From an uncultured Acidobacteriota bacterium (GTDB lineage: Bacteria; Acidobacteriota; Terriglobia; UBA7540): a stretch of 10,743 nt of DNA. Each line of letters opens with the position of its first letter. Within the stretch, counting starts at the first letter, position 1. The stretch spans positions 1 through 10,743 of the forward strand of contig CALCEB010000157.1 in NCBI GenBank assembly GCA_937900045.1, written 5' to 3'. Shown in pieces: positions 1-5,969 of the stretch. The translations under genes were made by a program, and so were the position numbers. The notes under the pieces are model-generated. The model was not told the origin of the DNA, searched no databases, and was given only the letters and a program-made list of their open reading frames with translations.

Positions 1-47
1 CTACACGCGTAAGATCGTCGGCAGCGTCAGATGTGTATAAGAGACAG
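1..47 (+). other. Illumina Nextera adapter left on the contig end
   Basis: Bases 15-47 match the 33-base Nextera read-1 transposase adapter, ending in the 19-base Tn5 mosaic end at 29-47. They are preceded by CTACAC (the end of the P5 primer) and the 8-base i5 index GCGTAAGA at 7-14. This order (P5 tail, index, adapter) is that of a finished sequencing library molecule, not of a genome. The genomic sequence begins at base 48, inside rpsI. The stretch should be trimmed and not annotated as a transposon end. Confidence 0.98.
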
Positions 48-247
48 TTCAGAAGAACATCAAACTTGCCCAAAAGCTCCACCGCAATCAGCGGTTCTTT
101 CAGCTCCCCTTGCAAGGACGCCAGAGGGAAATAGGCCTCAGCGGTACGCCGGTTCACAGTGATCTTGCCCTCGCCGGGCCTCAATATCACACGCACCACC
201 GAACTCTTGCGGCGTCCCGTGCCTCGATACTCAGTTCCTTCGCTCAC
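48..247 (-). CDS. rpsI: 30S ribosomal protein S9, 3' end missing (partial)
   Basis: This is the N-terminal part of S9, a small-subunit ribosomal protein whose C-terminal tail reaches the P-site tRNA. The reverse strand from the GTG at 247-245 reads V-S-E-G-T-E-Y-R-G-T-G-R-R-K-S-S and continues through KITVNRRTAEAYFP to KFDVLL. The Y-x-G-T-G-R-R-K-x-S motif and the E-A-Y-F-P motif are S9 signatures. About 66 residues are present of the roughly 130 usual for S9. The reading frame is cut at base 48 by adapter sequence, so the tRNA-contacting C-terminus is missing through assembly, not mutation. The GTG start is supported by the AAGGGG ribosome-binding site at 260-255, seven bases upstream. It lies 32 bases after the rplM stop, the standard rplM-rpsI operon order. 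Confidence 0.95.
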
Positions 248-279
248 CCTATTTCCCCTTTATATCGCTGAACTATGAA

Positions 280-720
280 TTACGCGGACGGCTGCTTGCC
301 TTCCACCTGCGACTGTTGCCCGCCATGTGGATGAGCAGGGCCGGTGTAAACCTTCAGCCGGGTCGCCAACTTCGACCCGATCCGCGATTTCGGCAGCATG
401 CCGGTTATAGCATCCCTTACCACATCCTCGGAGCGCGTCTCCATCCGTTTGCGAGCCGAGATTTCCTTCAGCCCGCCCGGATAACCGGTGTGGCGCCTAT
501 AGATCTTGTCATCCAGCTTATTGCCGGTCAGCCGGACTTTCTTCGCGTTAATGATGATTAACCCGTCTCGGTGATCCTCATGCGGAGTGAAATCTGGATG
601 GGTCTTACCCATCAACAACATCGCCGCGCGCGTCGCAAGCCGCCCCAGAACTTGGCCTTCGGCGTCCAGCACGTGCCACTGTACTTTACCACGGCGCAAC
701 CCTTGAAGATAAGTTCTCAC
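280..720 (-). CDS. rplM: 50S ribosomal protein L13
   Basis: L13 is an early-assembling large-subunit protein that binds 23S rRNA. The 146-residue product shows the family blocks in order: W-H-V-L-D-A-E-G-Q-V-L-G-R-L-A-T near residue 15, I-I-I-N-A-K-K-V-R-L-T-G-N-K near 55, H-T-G-Y-P-G-G-L-K near 75, G-M-L-P-K near 105 and Y-x-G-P-x-H-P-H near the end. The usual length is about 142. The frame stays open 99 codons further upstream, but I chose the GTG at 720-718 (V-R-T-Y-L). It places the first conserved Trp at the expected distance, has a GGAG site six bases upstream, and begins about 30 bases after the predicted transcription start. It is co-transcribed with rpsI. Confidence 0.96.
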   Translation of the reverse strand: MRTYLQGLRRGKVQWHVLDAEGQVLGRLATRAAMLLMGKTHPDFTPHEDHRDGLIIINAKKVRLTGNKLDDKIYRRHTGYPGGLKEISARKRMETRSEDVVRDAITGMLPKSRIGSKLATRLKVYTGPAHPHGGQQSQVEGKQPSA

Positions 721-757
721 ACCATTCTCCACATCTGGCTTTAAGCGCAAACCTCTA

Positions 758-786
758 TTAATAACCGGTATAAGCCATTTTGTCAA
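758..786 (-). promoter_or_regulatory. sigma-70 promoter of rplM-rpsI
   Basis: On the minus strand a perfect TTGACA (-35, 786-781) is followed by a 17-base spacer and TATTAA (-10, 763-758). Transcription would start near 751, giving a leader of about 30 bases before the rplM GTG at 720. This also argues that the longer upstream open frame is not translated. The rest of the 392-base gap (721-1112) shows no other clear feature apart from an isolated TATAAT at 980-985. Confidence 0.85.
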
Positions 787-979
787 CAAAAACGGAACCC
801 TATTGCCCCGGTAGCGGCTCATCTTCGATGCCATAGCGGTGGTCTGTGACCGTCGAACTTTATTGGTCAACCGTTTCAGGCGCTCCCCGTCAGGCAGGCT
901 CCGGGCGCCGCTGCGGACGCAGTTTGGCACTGAGGCTGCTCCGCTGGGCAAGTATCCCGCCGGGAACGCGGAAGCGCGA

Positions 980-985
980 TATAAT
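980..985 (+). promoter_or_regulatory. possible -10 box upstream of the beta-propeller gene
   Basis: A perfect TATAAT sits about 130 bases before the ATG at 1113. No TTGACA-like hexamer lies 15-19 bases upstream and there is no TGn extension, so this is only a candidate. It would give a leader of about 120 bases. Confidence 0.25.
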
Positions 986-1112
986 AACGCCCCGAAAGTA
1001 GAGCTTGGCCGGCCCATTGGACTTTCGGCCTATGACCCTACGGGTAGGAATTTGGATAGCACTGAGCCCTGACGAATCCGCACACTTTTTGTATGGTGGA
1101 ATGGGAGAACAA

Positions 1113-2117
1113 ATGAAAAAACCAGCTTGCCTGCTTCTGCTCTACATTTTCTCCATCGCTGCCAGCCTGTCGGTGAAGGCAGTGGCCGCCGCCCAGACCC
1201 CATCCCCGGCGTTGCTCGTCCTGAACAAGGCCGAAAACTCGCTTGCCATCGTCGATCCGGCCACCGGCAAAGTCGTGGGCCGCGTGAGTACCGGAGGCAC
1301 TCCCCATGAAGTGGCTGTTTCAACTGACGGAAGGTGGGCTTTTACGAGCAATTATGGCGGCCAGACTCCAGGCCACACTCTTTCCGTGATCGATCTGTCC
1401 ACTCAAAAGGAAGTGCATCGCGTCGACGTCGCTCCGCTGAGCGGTCCACATGGCCTTTTCTTCGCTGGCGGGAAACTCTACTTTACCGCCGAAGTGAATA
1501 AGCTGCTCGGGCGCTATGACCCGGCCACCAACCGCGTCGACTGGCTTCTCGGCATCGGCCAGAATCGGACGCACATGGTCCTTTTCAGCAAGGACCGCAA
1601 CACCATCTTTACCTCCAACGTCAATTCCAACACCATCAGCATCATCGAACGTGTTCCCGCCCCCACCCATTGGAACGAAACTGCTATCCAGACCGGCAAG
1701 GAGCCAGAAGGTTTCGACGTTTCTCCGGACGGCAGAGCACTCTGGGCGGCCGACTCTGGTGATGGTCACGTCTCCATCATTGACATCGCTCGAAAAAAAG
1801 TCACTCAGACCATCGACGTCGAAACAAAGCACTCGAATCGCCTGAAGTTCACCCCAGACGGAAAGCGGGTGCTCATTTCCGACCTCGCCAGCGGCTACCT
1901 CGTGGTGGTGGATGTGGTAACCCGCAAAGTGATCAAGCGCATGAAGTTGGGGAAGGTTGCCGAAGGAATCCTGATTCCGCCGGATGGCTCGCGTGCCTAC
2001 GTGGCGCTGGGAAGCGATAACGACGTGGCAATTATTAACCTCAAGACGCTCACCGTGATCGGTCGTCTGCATACGGGGTCCGGCCCCGATGGCATGGCTT
2101 GGGCAGTACGAAGGTGA
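1113..2117 (+). CDS. secreted YVTN-type beta-propeller repeat protein
   Basis: A 334-residue exported protein whose exact role is unknown. Residues 1-27 form a Sec signal peptide: M-K-K, then a hydrophobic stretch, ending near A-V-A-A-A-Q. The rest is built of about seven short blade repeats of the YVTN/40-residue type, with recurring cores such as N-S-L-A-I-V-D-P-A-T-G-K-V (42-54), N-T-I-S-I-I-E (173-179), G-H-V-S-I-I-D-I-A (218-226), Y-L-V-V-V-D-V-V-T-R-K-V (262-273) and N-D-V-A-I-I-N-L (303-310). P-D-G turns recur at 205, 248 and 290. The ATG at 1113 is preferred over the in-frame start at 1005 because a GGGAG site (1103-1107) precedes it by five bases and it begins directly with the signal peptide. 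Such propellers usually bind ligands or proteins in the periplasm; no catalytic residues can be assigned. Confidence 0.85.
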   Translation: MKKPACLLLLYIFSIAASLSVKAVAAAQTPSPALLVLNKAENSLAIVDPATGKVVGRVSTGGTPHEVAVSTDGRWAFTSNYGGQTPGHTLSVIDLSTQKEVHRVDVAPLSGPHGLFFAGGKLYFTAEVNKLLGRYDPATNRVDWLLGIGQNRTHMVLFSKDRNTIFTSNVNSNTISIIERVPAPTHWNETAIQTGKEPEGFDVSPDGRALWAADSGDGHVSIIDIARKKVTQTIDVETKHSNRLKFTPDGKRVLISDLASGYLVVVDVVTRKVIKRMKLGKVAEGILIPPDGSRAYVALGSDNDVAIINLKTLTVIGRLHTGSGPDGMAWAVRR

Positions 2118-2120
2118 GGG

Positions 2121-2242
2121 GATGCGCCGTATAGGCGTTAACCTAAGCGGATATTCAGCCAAAAATGGCGCGTTTTAGGGGCATTGGATTGTCTCCAAAG
2201 AGTCTTTTGGGGCCTTAGGTTAACGCTTATTGGGGTGCGCCG
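2121..2242. repeat. MITE-like inverted-repeat element
   Basis: Two 17-base arms at 2131-2147 and 2214-2230 are inverted copies matching at 16 of 17 positions, with a 13-base perfect core GCGTTAACCTAAG / CTTAGGTTAACGC. The 66-base interior contains smaller stems (CCTAA/TTAGG at 2142/2175, GCCA/TGGC around 2160). The direct repeat TGCGCCG lies just outside the arms (2123-2129 and 2236-2242), resembling a target-site duplication. There is no coding capacity. It lies directly after the beta-propeller gene, so it could also work as a terminator. Only one copy is in this window, so mobility is an inference. Confidence 0.6.
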
Positions 2243-2291
2243 GATGCAAGAGCTTGATGTGGAGCGCCGAAAACCGTTGAGAATTCAAGGC

Positions 2292-2310
2292 CGGCGGTCC
2301 CTGACCGCCG
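2292..2310. repeat. short GC palindrome (REP-like)
   Basis: CGGCGGTC and GACCGCCG form an 8-bp stem around a 3-base CCT loop, followed by CTAC. The same pattern (GTAGCGCCGGTC-loop-GACCGGCG) occurs at 9906-9928, so this appears to be one family of dispersed palindromes. Apart from this and the MITE-like element, the gap 2118-2494 shows no gene and no convincing promoter. Confidence 0.55.
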
Positions 2311-2494
2311 CTACATTAACCCAATTGAGCCCCTGCCAAAATTTCCATCATTGTGCCAATCGCGTTTCGGGTGTGTTAAATTTCCAATTGGTCTTTTTGT
2401 AAGGGGCAGGCCTCCTGCCTTTCCAAGTTCGATTTCACTTCACGTTGTTCCCCTGCCAATCCAGCAGGCTTCAAGTGCCGGGGTAGCCCTTGCG

Positions 2495-3343
2495 ATGCAC
2501 CACTTAAACACAACAGAATTCACGCTTGTCATTTGGCTGGGCGCGCTGGTAGCGGGTTTCCTGGGAGCTTTGACTGGACTGGGAGGGGGCATCGTCGTCA
2601 CCCCGCTGTTGACTCTCGCCTTCGGCGTCAATATTCGCTATGCCATGGGCGCCTCGCTGGTTTCGGTGATTGCCACCTCTTCTGGAGCCGCAGCCGCTTA
2701 CGTCAAAGAAGGCATTTCCAATATTCGCGCCGGCATGTTTTTGGAAATCGCCACCACCACGGGGGCGGTGGTGGGCGCGGGGATCGCGTTGAAGCTGCCC
2801 ACCGGAGTCATCGCCATTGTCTTTGGCGTGGTCCTCCTCTACTCAGCTATCCAATCCACCCGCATCCATCCCGAGCTCACCCCGGACGACCGCGAACCGG
2901 ACCGTATCTCCGCTTTGCTGCGGATGGATTCCACGTATCCAGCGATCGACGGACTGAAGTCCTACCGGGTGCATTCGGTGCCGGCGGGCTTTGGCGTGAT
3001 GTTTGGCGCCGGGATTCTCTCCGGTTTGCTGGGGATCGGTTCCGGTGCTTTGAAGGTTGTGGCCATGGACCAGGTGATGCGCTTGCCTTTCAAGGTCTCG
3101 ACCACTACCAGCAATTTTATGATAGGCGTCACCGCCGCGGCCAGCGCCGGTGTTTACCTCAGGCAAGGTTACGTCGATCCCGGACTGGCCATGCCGGTCA
3201 TGCTGGGTGTTCTGCTGGGCGCGCTTCTAGGCGCCCGCATTCTACCGAAAACCCGGTCGAAGGTTCTGCGCGTCGTTTTTGCCATCGCTGTGACCGTGCT
3301 TGCAATTGAGATGATTTATCATGGCATTTCGGGGAGGCTCTAG
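2495..3343 (+). CDS. TauE/SafE (DUF81) family anion exporter
   Basis: A 282-residue inner-membrane protein of the sulfite exporter TauE/SafE (YfcA/DUF81) family, whose studied members export small organosulfur or sulfur oxyanions. The substrate cannot be read from sequence. The family's internal duplication is visible: G-A-L-T-G-L-G-G-G-I-V-V-T-P-L at residues 24-38 and its counterpart S-G-L-L-G-I-G-S-G-A-L-K-V at 176-188. Hydrophobic segments lie at about 10-45, 52-70, 82-120, 163-183, 203-221, 228-250 and 257-275, with a hydrophilic loop at about 122-160. The ATG at 2495 is the first start next to the conserved N-terminus; its ribosome-binding site is weak (GGGG about 12 bases upstream), so the start is less certain than the identity. 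The DUF1634 gene follows after one base. Confidence 0.9.
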   Translation: MHHLNTTEFTLVIWLGALVAGFLGALTGLGGGIVVTPLLTLAFGVNIRYAMGASLVSVIATSSGAAAAYVKEGISNIRAGMFLEIATTTGAVVGAGIALKLPTGVIAIVFGVVLLYSAIQSTRIHPELTPDDREPDRISALLRMDSTYPAIDGLKSYRVHSVPAGFGVMFGAGILSGLLGIGSGALKVVAMDQVMRLPFKVSTTTSNFMIGVTAAASAGVYLRQGYVDPGLAMPVMLGVLLGALLGARILPKTRSKVLRVVFAIAVTVLAIEMIYHGISGRL

Positions 3344-3344
3344 G

Positions 3345-3734
3345 GTGATCGGGATCAGAGGAGGTTGGGATGACCAAAGAATCGAGAAGATCGTCGGCAA
3401 TTTGCTTCGGGCAGGAGTCATCATCGCCGCGTCTGTGGTTTTCGCGGGTGGCGTCTTCTATCTCATTCGTTATGGGAATATCCACCCGAACTTTTCTCTG
3501 TTTCGCGGCGAACCCTCCGACATGCGAAGCCTCGCCGGCATTTTCCACGATGCATTCATCTTGCGTCCCAGGGGAATTATTCAGTTTGGGTTGCTACTGC
3601 TGATCGCCACTCCAGTGGCACGGGTGGCCTTTTCCGCTGTGGCTTTTGCCCTGGAAAAAGACCGCCTGTATGTGGTCATCACTCTGATCGTGCTCGCTGT
3701 GCTGCTCTTTAGTCTTCTGTGGGCCCGCGCCTAG
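3345..3734 (+). CDS. DUF1634 membrane protein
   Basis: A 129-residue protein with three hydrophobic segments (about 23-42, 77-101 and 108-125) and the family's recognisable block I-I-Q-F-G-L-L-L-L-I-A-T-P-V-A-R-V, followed by L-E-K-D-R-L-Y-V. DUF1634 genes are commonly found beside TauE/SafE exporters, so it is probably an accessory subunit; its function is not established. I chose the GTG at 3345, one base after the exporter's stop, because GGGGAGG (3331-3337) lies seven bases upstream. An in-frame ATG at 3321 would overlap the exporter by 23 bases and has no good binding site. The arrangement suggests translational coupling and shared regulation. Confidence 0.85.
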   Translation: MIGIRGGWDDQRIEKIVGNLLRAGVIIAASVVFAGGVFYLIRYGNIHPNFSLFRGEPSDMRSLAGIFHDAFILRPRGIIQFGLLLLIATPVARVAFSAVAFALEKDRLYVVITLIVLAVLLFSLLWARA

Positions 3735-3797
3735 CCTGCGGGGTGAAGCGCTGGATTGGTCTCGAACCGGGATATTCTTCCATCACACGGCAAGGCA

Positions 3798-4640
3798 ATG
3801 AAGTCAAGACGCCAATTCTTCAAGCTTCTTGCGGCTGCGGTGGCCGCGAGGCCTGTGCTGACAGCCATTCACGGCGTTGAAATTGGAGTTTGCAGCCATC
3901 CTTCCAGTCTCGAAAAGGCCGTTCATTACGGTTTTGACTATCTCGAACCGGCCGGCGCAACGATTGCGGAAATGGATGAAGGGACGTTCAAAAACTTCAG
4001 GCAGCGCGTGCTCGAATCGCCCATTCGCTGCGAGTGCTTCAACACTTTCATAACGCGGCTTCGCGTGGTGGGCGAAGATGTTCACCCCGGTGAGTTGCAC
4101 GATTATGTTCAGTCCACCCTGGAACGCTGCCGGCAACTTGGCGGCAAGATCGCCGTCTGGGGAAGCGCCAAATCCCGCAATGTTTCAGAAGGTTTTCCGC
4201 GCGCCCAGGCATGGAGGCAGATCCGTTCATTCCTGCGCATGGCGGGCGGCGTGGCGCGCCGCAAGGGCATGGTCATGGCTATTGAACCGCTGCGGCGTCA
4301 GGAAAGTAATATTCTGAATACAGGCGCGGAGACTCTGCGAATGGTGCACGAGGTCAATCACCCCAATGTGCGGATGATTATCGACTATTATCACCTTCGC
4401 GAGGAAAATGAGAATACGGACATCATCTGGAAAGCCCGGAAGCAAATCGTGCATTTCCATTTCGCCAACCCGCACGGCCGTCTGTGGCCCCAGAGCCCGG
4501 CTGAAGATTCGGAGTACGCGGCGTTTTTCAAGCAGGTGAAGAGGATTCATTTCCGGGGCGGCATCTCGATTGAGGCGAAAGGCTCGTTTGAGAAGGATGC
4601 AGCCGGGAGCCTCACATTTTTCCGCAAGGAATTGGCGTGA
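3798..4640 (+). CDS. Tat-exported xylose-isomerase-like TIM barrel (epimerase-like)
   Basis: A 280-residue member of the AP-endonuclease/xylose-isomerase-like TIM-barrel superfamily. The N-terminus M-K-S-R-R-Q-F-F-K-L-L-A-A-A-V-A-A is a twin-arginine signal (RR at 4-5), implying export after folding. Metal-site residues of the ketose 3-epimerase pattern are visible: Glu163 (A-I-E-P-L), Asp196 with His199 three residues on (I-I-D-Y-Y-H), His221 (H-F-H-F) and Glu259 (S-I-E-A-K). The 33-residue Glu-Asp spacing and the D-x-x-H motif are as in D-psicose/tagatose 3-epimerases. So a metal-dependent sugar or cyclitol isomerase or epimerase is likely, substrate unknown. The ATG at 3798 is preferred over a TTG at 3756 because it starts directly with the Tat signal, although the binding site (AAGG, two bases away) is poorly spaced. 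The gene begins 63 bases after the DUF1634 gene. Confidence 0.82.
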   Translation: MKSRRQFFKLLAAAVAARPVLTAIHGVEIGVCSHPSSLEKAVHYGFDYLEPAGATIAEMDEGTFKNFRQRVLESPIRCECFNTFITRLRVVGEDVHPGELHDYVQSTLERCRQLGGKIAVWGSAKSRNVSEGFPRAQAWRQIRSFLRMAGGVARRKGMVMAIEPLRRQESNILNTGAETLRMVHEVNHPNVRMIIDYYHLREENENTDIIWKARKQIVHFHFANPHGRLWPQSPAEDSEYAAFFKQVKRIHFRGGISIEAKGSFEKDAAGSLTFFRKELA

Positions 4641-4666
4641 CTGGATGCCACCGAAAGCCCTGGCGA

Positions 4667-4690
4667 TGTCATTGTGAGCGAAGCGCGGGA
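4667..4690. repeat. REP-like half element
   Basis: GTCATTGTGAGCGAAGCGCG starts at 4669 and resembles the GTCATTCTGAGCG... repeats at 9700 and 10031 in this window. It lies just after the first TIM-barrel gene. The matching inverted half is not obvious, so it may be a decayed copy. Confidence 0.45.
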
Positions 4691-4784
4691 CCCATTTCTT
4701 TTCTAGATTGCCGGGAATCAATACACCGCTCCGTAATAGAATTGGAAGTCCTTAGCAAAGGCGCGGAGCAGGGGCGCAGGTTCC

Positions 4785-4895
4785 TTCTGAGCGTTCACAG
4801 CCGTTCGGCTGCCCATGATTGGCAGAAACTCGACGCGCCGCCAGAGGAGAGCGAATGCTGAATCTAAATGACTTACGCGTCGAGTTACTGCAGAG
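4785..4895. repeat. 111-bp interspersed repeat, copy 1
   Basis: It matches 9703-9813 at 107 of 111 positions. Internally it has an inverted repeat with 16-base arms (4822-4837 GCAGAAACTCGACGCG and 4876-4891 CGCGTCGAGTTACTGC, one mismatch) around a 38-base spacer. A small hairpin CAGCCG-TT-CGGCTG lies at 4798-4811. It sits in the gap (4641-4935) between the two TIM-barrel genes. No transposase is nearby. Confidence 0.9.
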
Positions 4896-4901
4896 TCATA
4901 T

Positions 4902-4917
4902 TCACACTCCGGTGTGA
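4902..4917 (+). promoter_or_regulatory. small hairpin or operator before the IolE-like gene
   Basis: TCACAC (4902-4907) and GTGTGA (4912-4917) are perfect inverted arms around TCCG. The structure ends nine bases before the GAGG ribosome-binding site at 4926-4929. It could be a protein-binding palindrome or an RNA hairpin in the leader. The sequence does not decide between them, and it is short enough to be chance. Confidence 0.35.
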
Positions 4918-4935
4918 TGAAAATTGAGGCGAACA

Positions 4936-5919
4936 ATGGATTTAAATAAGACAACACCTGAGGGAACGTCCGGCGGCAGTGGGCTTCGCGGACGGCGCGA
5001 CTTCCTGAAACTTGCGACCACATCATCTTTGGTGGCTTGGTCCTCCGCGCAGATGCTCGGAGCGCGGGACAGCGGCGCGATGCCCAATCCCGTTGGATAC
5101 GCCACCATCTCCTGGCCACGAGACCAGTTTGAACATGCGCTTCATACTATCTCCAACCTGGGATTCCAGGGCACGCAGATGCTCGGCTGGGTTGAGGAGA
5201 CTTATGCAGGCAGCAAGGAAAAAGAACTTTTGAATCTCGTCCATCAGTTGAAGCTCCAGCCCGTCGCGCTTTCTGCCTCCGCTGTGCGCGTCGATCCGGC
5301 GAATCCCGTGGATCAGTCCGCGCGCCTTCGCCAATATGCGTCATTCCAGAAAGAGATGGGCGGCAAATACCTTCAAGTCACCGACGCCGGGAAGCCGGAT
5401 GAAAAGTATTCCGATGACCAAATAGGGGCGCTGGGCGCTCGAATGAACGCGCTCGGCAAAGTTGCACAGGATTACGGCCTCAGCCTGGGATACCATCCAC
5501 ACTTCGGCACTTACGGCGAAACCCGCGAAGGGTTGGGCCGGGTGCTTGCCGCAACGGATCCGGCTCGCGTCAAGCTGATTGCCGATGTCGCCCACCTGAC
5601 GCTGGGCGGTTCCAACCCGGCCGAGGTAATTCGCGCTTATCACCAACGCCTGCTCTTCTTGCACTTCAAAGATGTGCCCCGGAATATCGAGCAACTTGCG
5701 CGCAAGGATCGCAACTTGGTGCGTCATGAGAAATACCACTTCTGCGAAATTGGCCGGGGGATGGTGAATTTTCCTGCAATTTTAAGCGCGCTGCGAAGCG
5801 TTGCGTTCAAAGGATGGATTATCGTGGAACTGGACGGCTACCGGGTGCCTCCGGGCGGCCCGGATGAAAGCGCGCGAATCAATCGCAACGCCGTGCGCAA
5901 GCTCGGATTCAAAGTCTAG
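4936..5919 (+). CDS. Tat-exported IolE-like TIM barrel (inosose dehydratase / sugar isomerase family)
   Basis: A 327-residue xylose-isomerase-like TIM-barrel protein closest in motif pattern to inosose dehydratase (IolE), which removes water from 2-keto-myo-inositol. A twin-arginine signal is clear: G-R-R-D-F-L-K-L (RR at 20-21), then a hydrophobic stretch to about 42. Barrel motifs include G-Y-H-P-H-F-G-T-Y (185-193), I-A-D-V-A-H (215-220), N-P-A-E-V-I-R-A-Y-H-Q-R (227-238), F-L-H-F-K-D-V (241-247), G-R-G-M-V-N-F-P (273-280) and G-W-I-I-V-E-L-D (293-300). Asp217, His243 and Glu299 are the likely metal ligands. The ATG at 4936 has GAGG six bases upstream; a TTG at 4924 would add four residues. 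iolB follows after 50 bases. Known IolE enzymes are cytoplasmic, so the Tat signal is unusual and the exact reaction is uncertain. Confidence 0.83.
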   Translation: MDLNKTTPEGTSGGSGLRGRRDFLKLATTSSLVAWSSAQMLGARDSGAMPNPVGYATISWPRDQFEHALHTISNLGFQGTQMLGWVEETYAGSKEKELLNLVHQLKLQPVALSASAVRVDPANPVDQSARLRQYASFQKEMGGKYLQVTDAGKPDEKYSDDQIGALGARMNALGKVAQDYGLSLGYHPHFGTYGETREGLGRVLAATDPARVKLIADVAHLTLGGSNPAEVIRAYHQRLLFLHFKDVPRNIEQLARKDRNLVRHEKYHFCEIGRGMVNFPAILSALRSVAFKGWIIVELDGYRVPPGGPDESARINRNAVRKLGFKV

Positions 5920-5969
5920 CGTGAGTTCTGCTCGAAGTATGACTCGAAGACCGGCAGGTGGAGGAAATT

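Noticed and set aside
29..47. Tn5 mosaic end suggesting a natural transposon
   Set aside because: It is flanked by the P5 tail, an i5 index and the rest of the Nextera adapter, so it comes from library preparation.
280..1017. A 245-residue minus-strand version of L13 with a 99-residue N-terminal extension
   Set aside because: The extension lies upstream of and across a near-consensus promoter (758-786), has no L13 homology pattern, and the GTG at 720 has a good ribosome-binding site and the usual family start.
1069..1097. CTGACG-17-TATGGT as promoter of the beta-propeller gene
   Set aside because: The transcript would start near 1104 and cut into the ribosome-binding site at 1103-1107, leaving about nine bases before the ATG.
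1320..2162. 280-residue minus-strand open frame opposite the beta-propeller gene
   Set aside because: It shows no family motifs and mirrors the codon pattern of the well-supported plus-strand gene.
2533..3309. 258-residue plus-strand open frame within the TauE-type gene
   Set aside because: It is an alternate frame with Arg/His/Gly-rich low-complexity translation; the TauE frame has clear membrane segments and family motifs.
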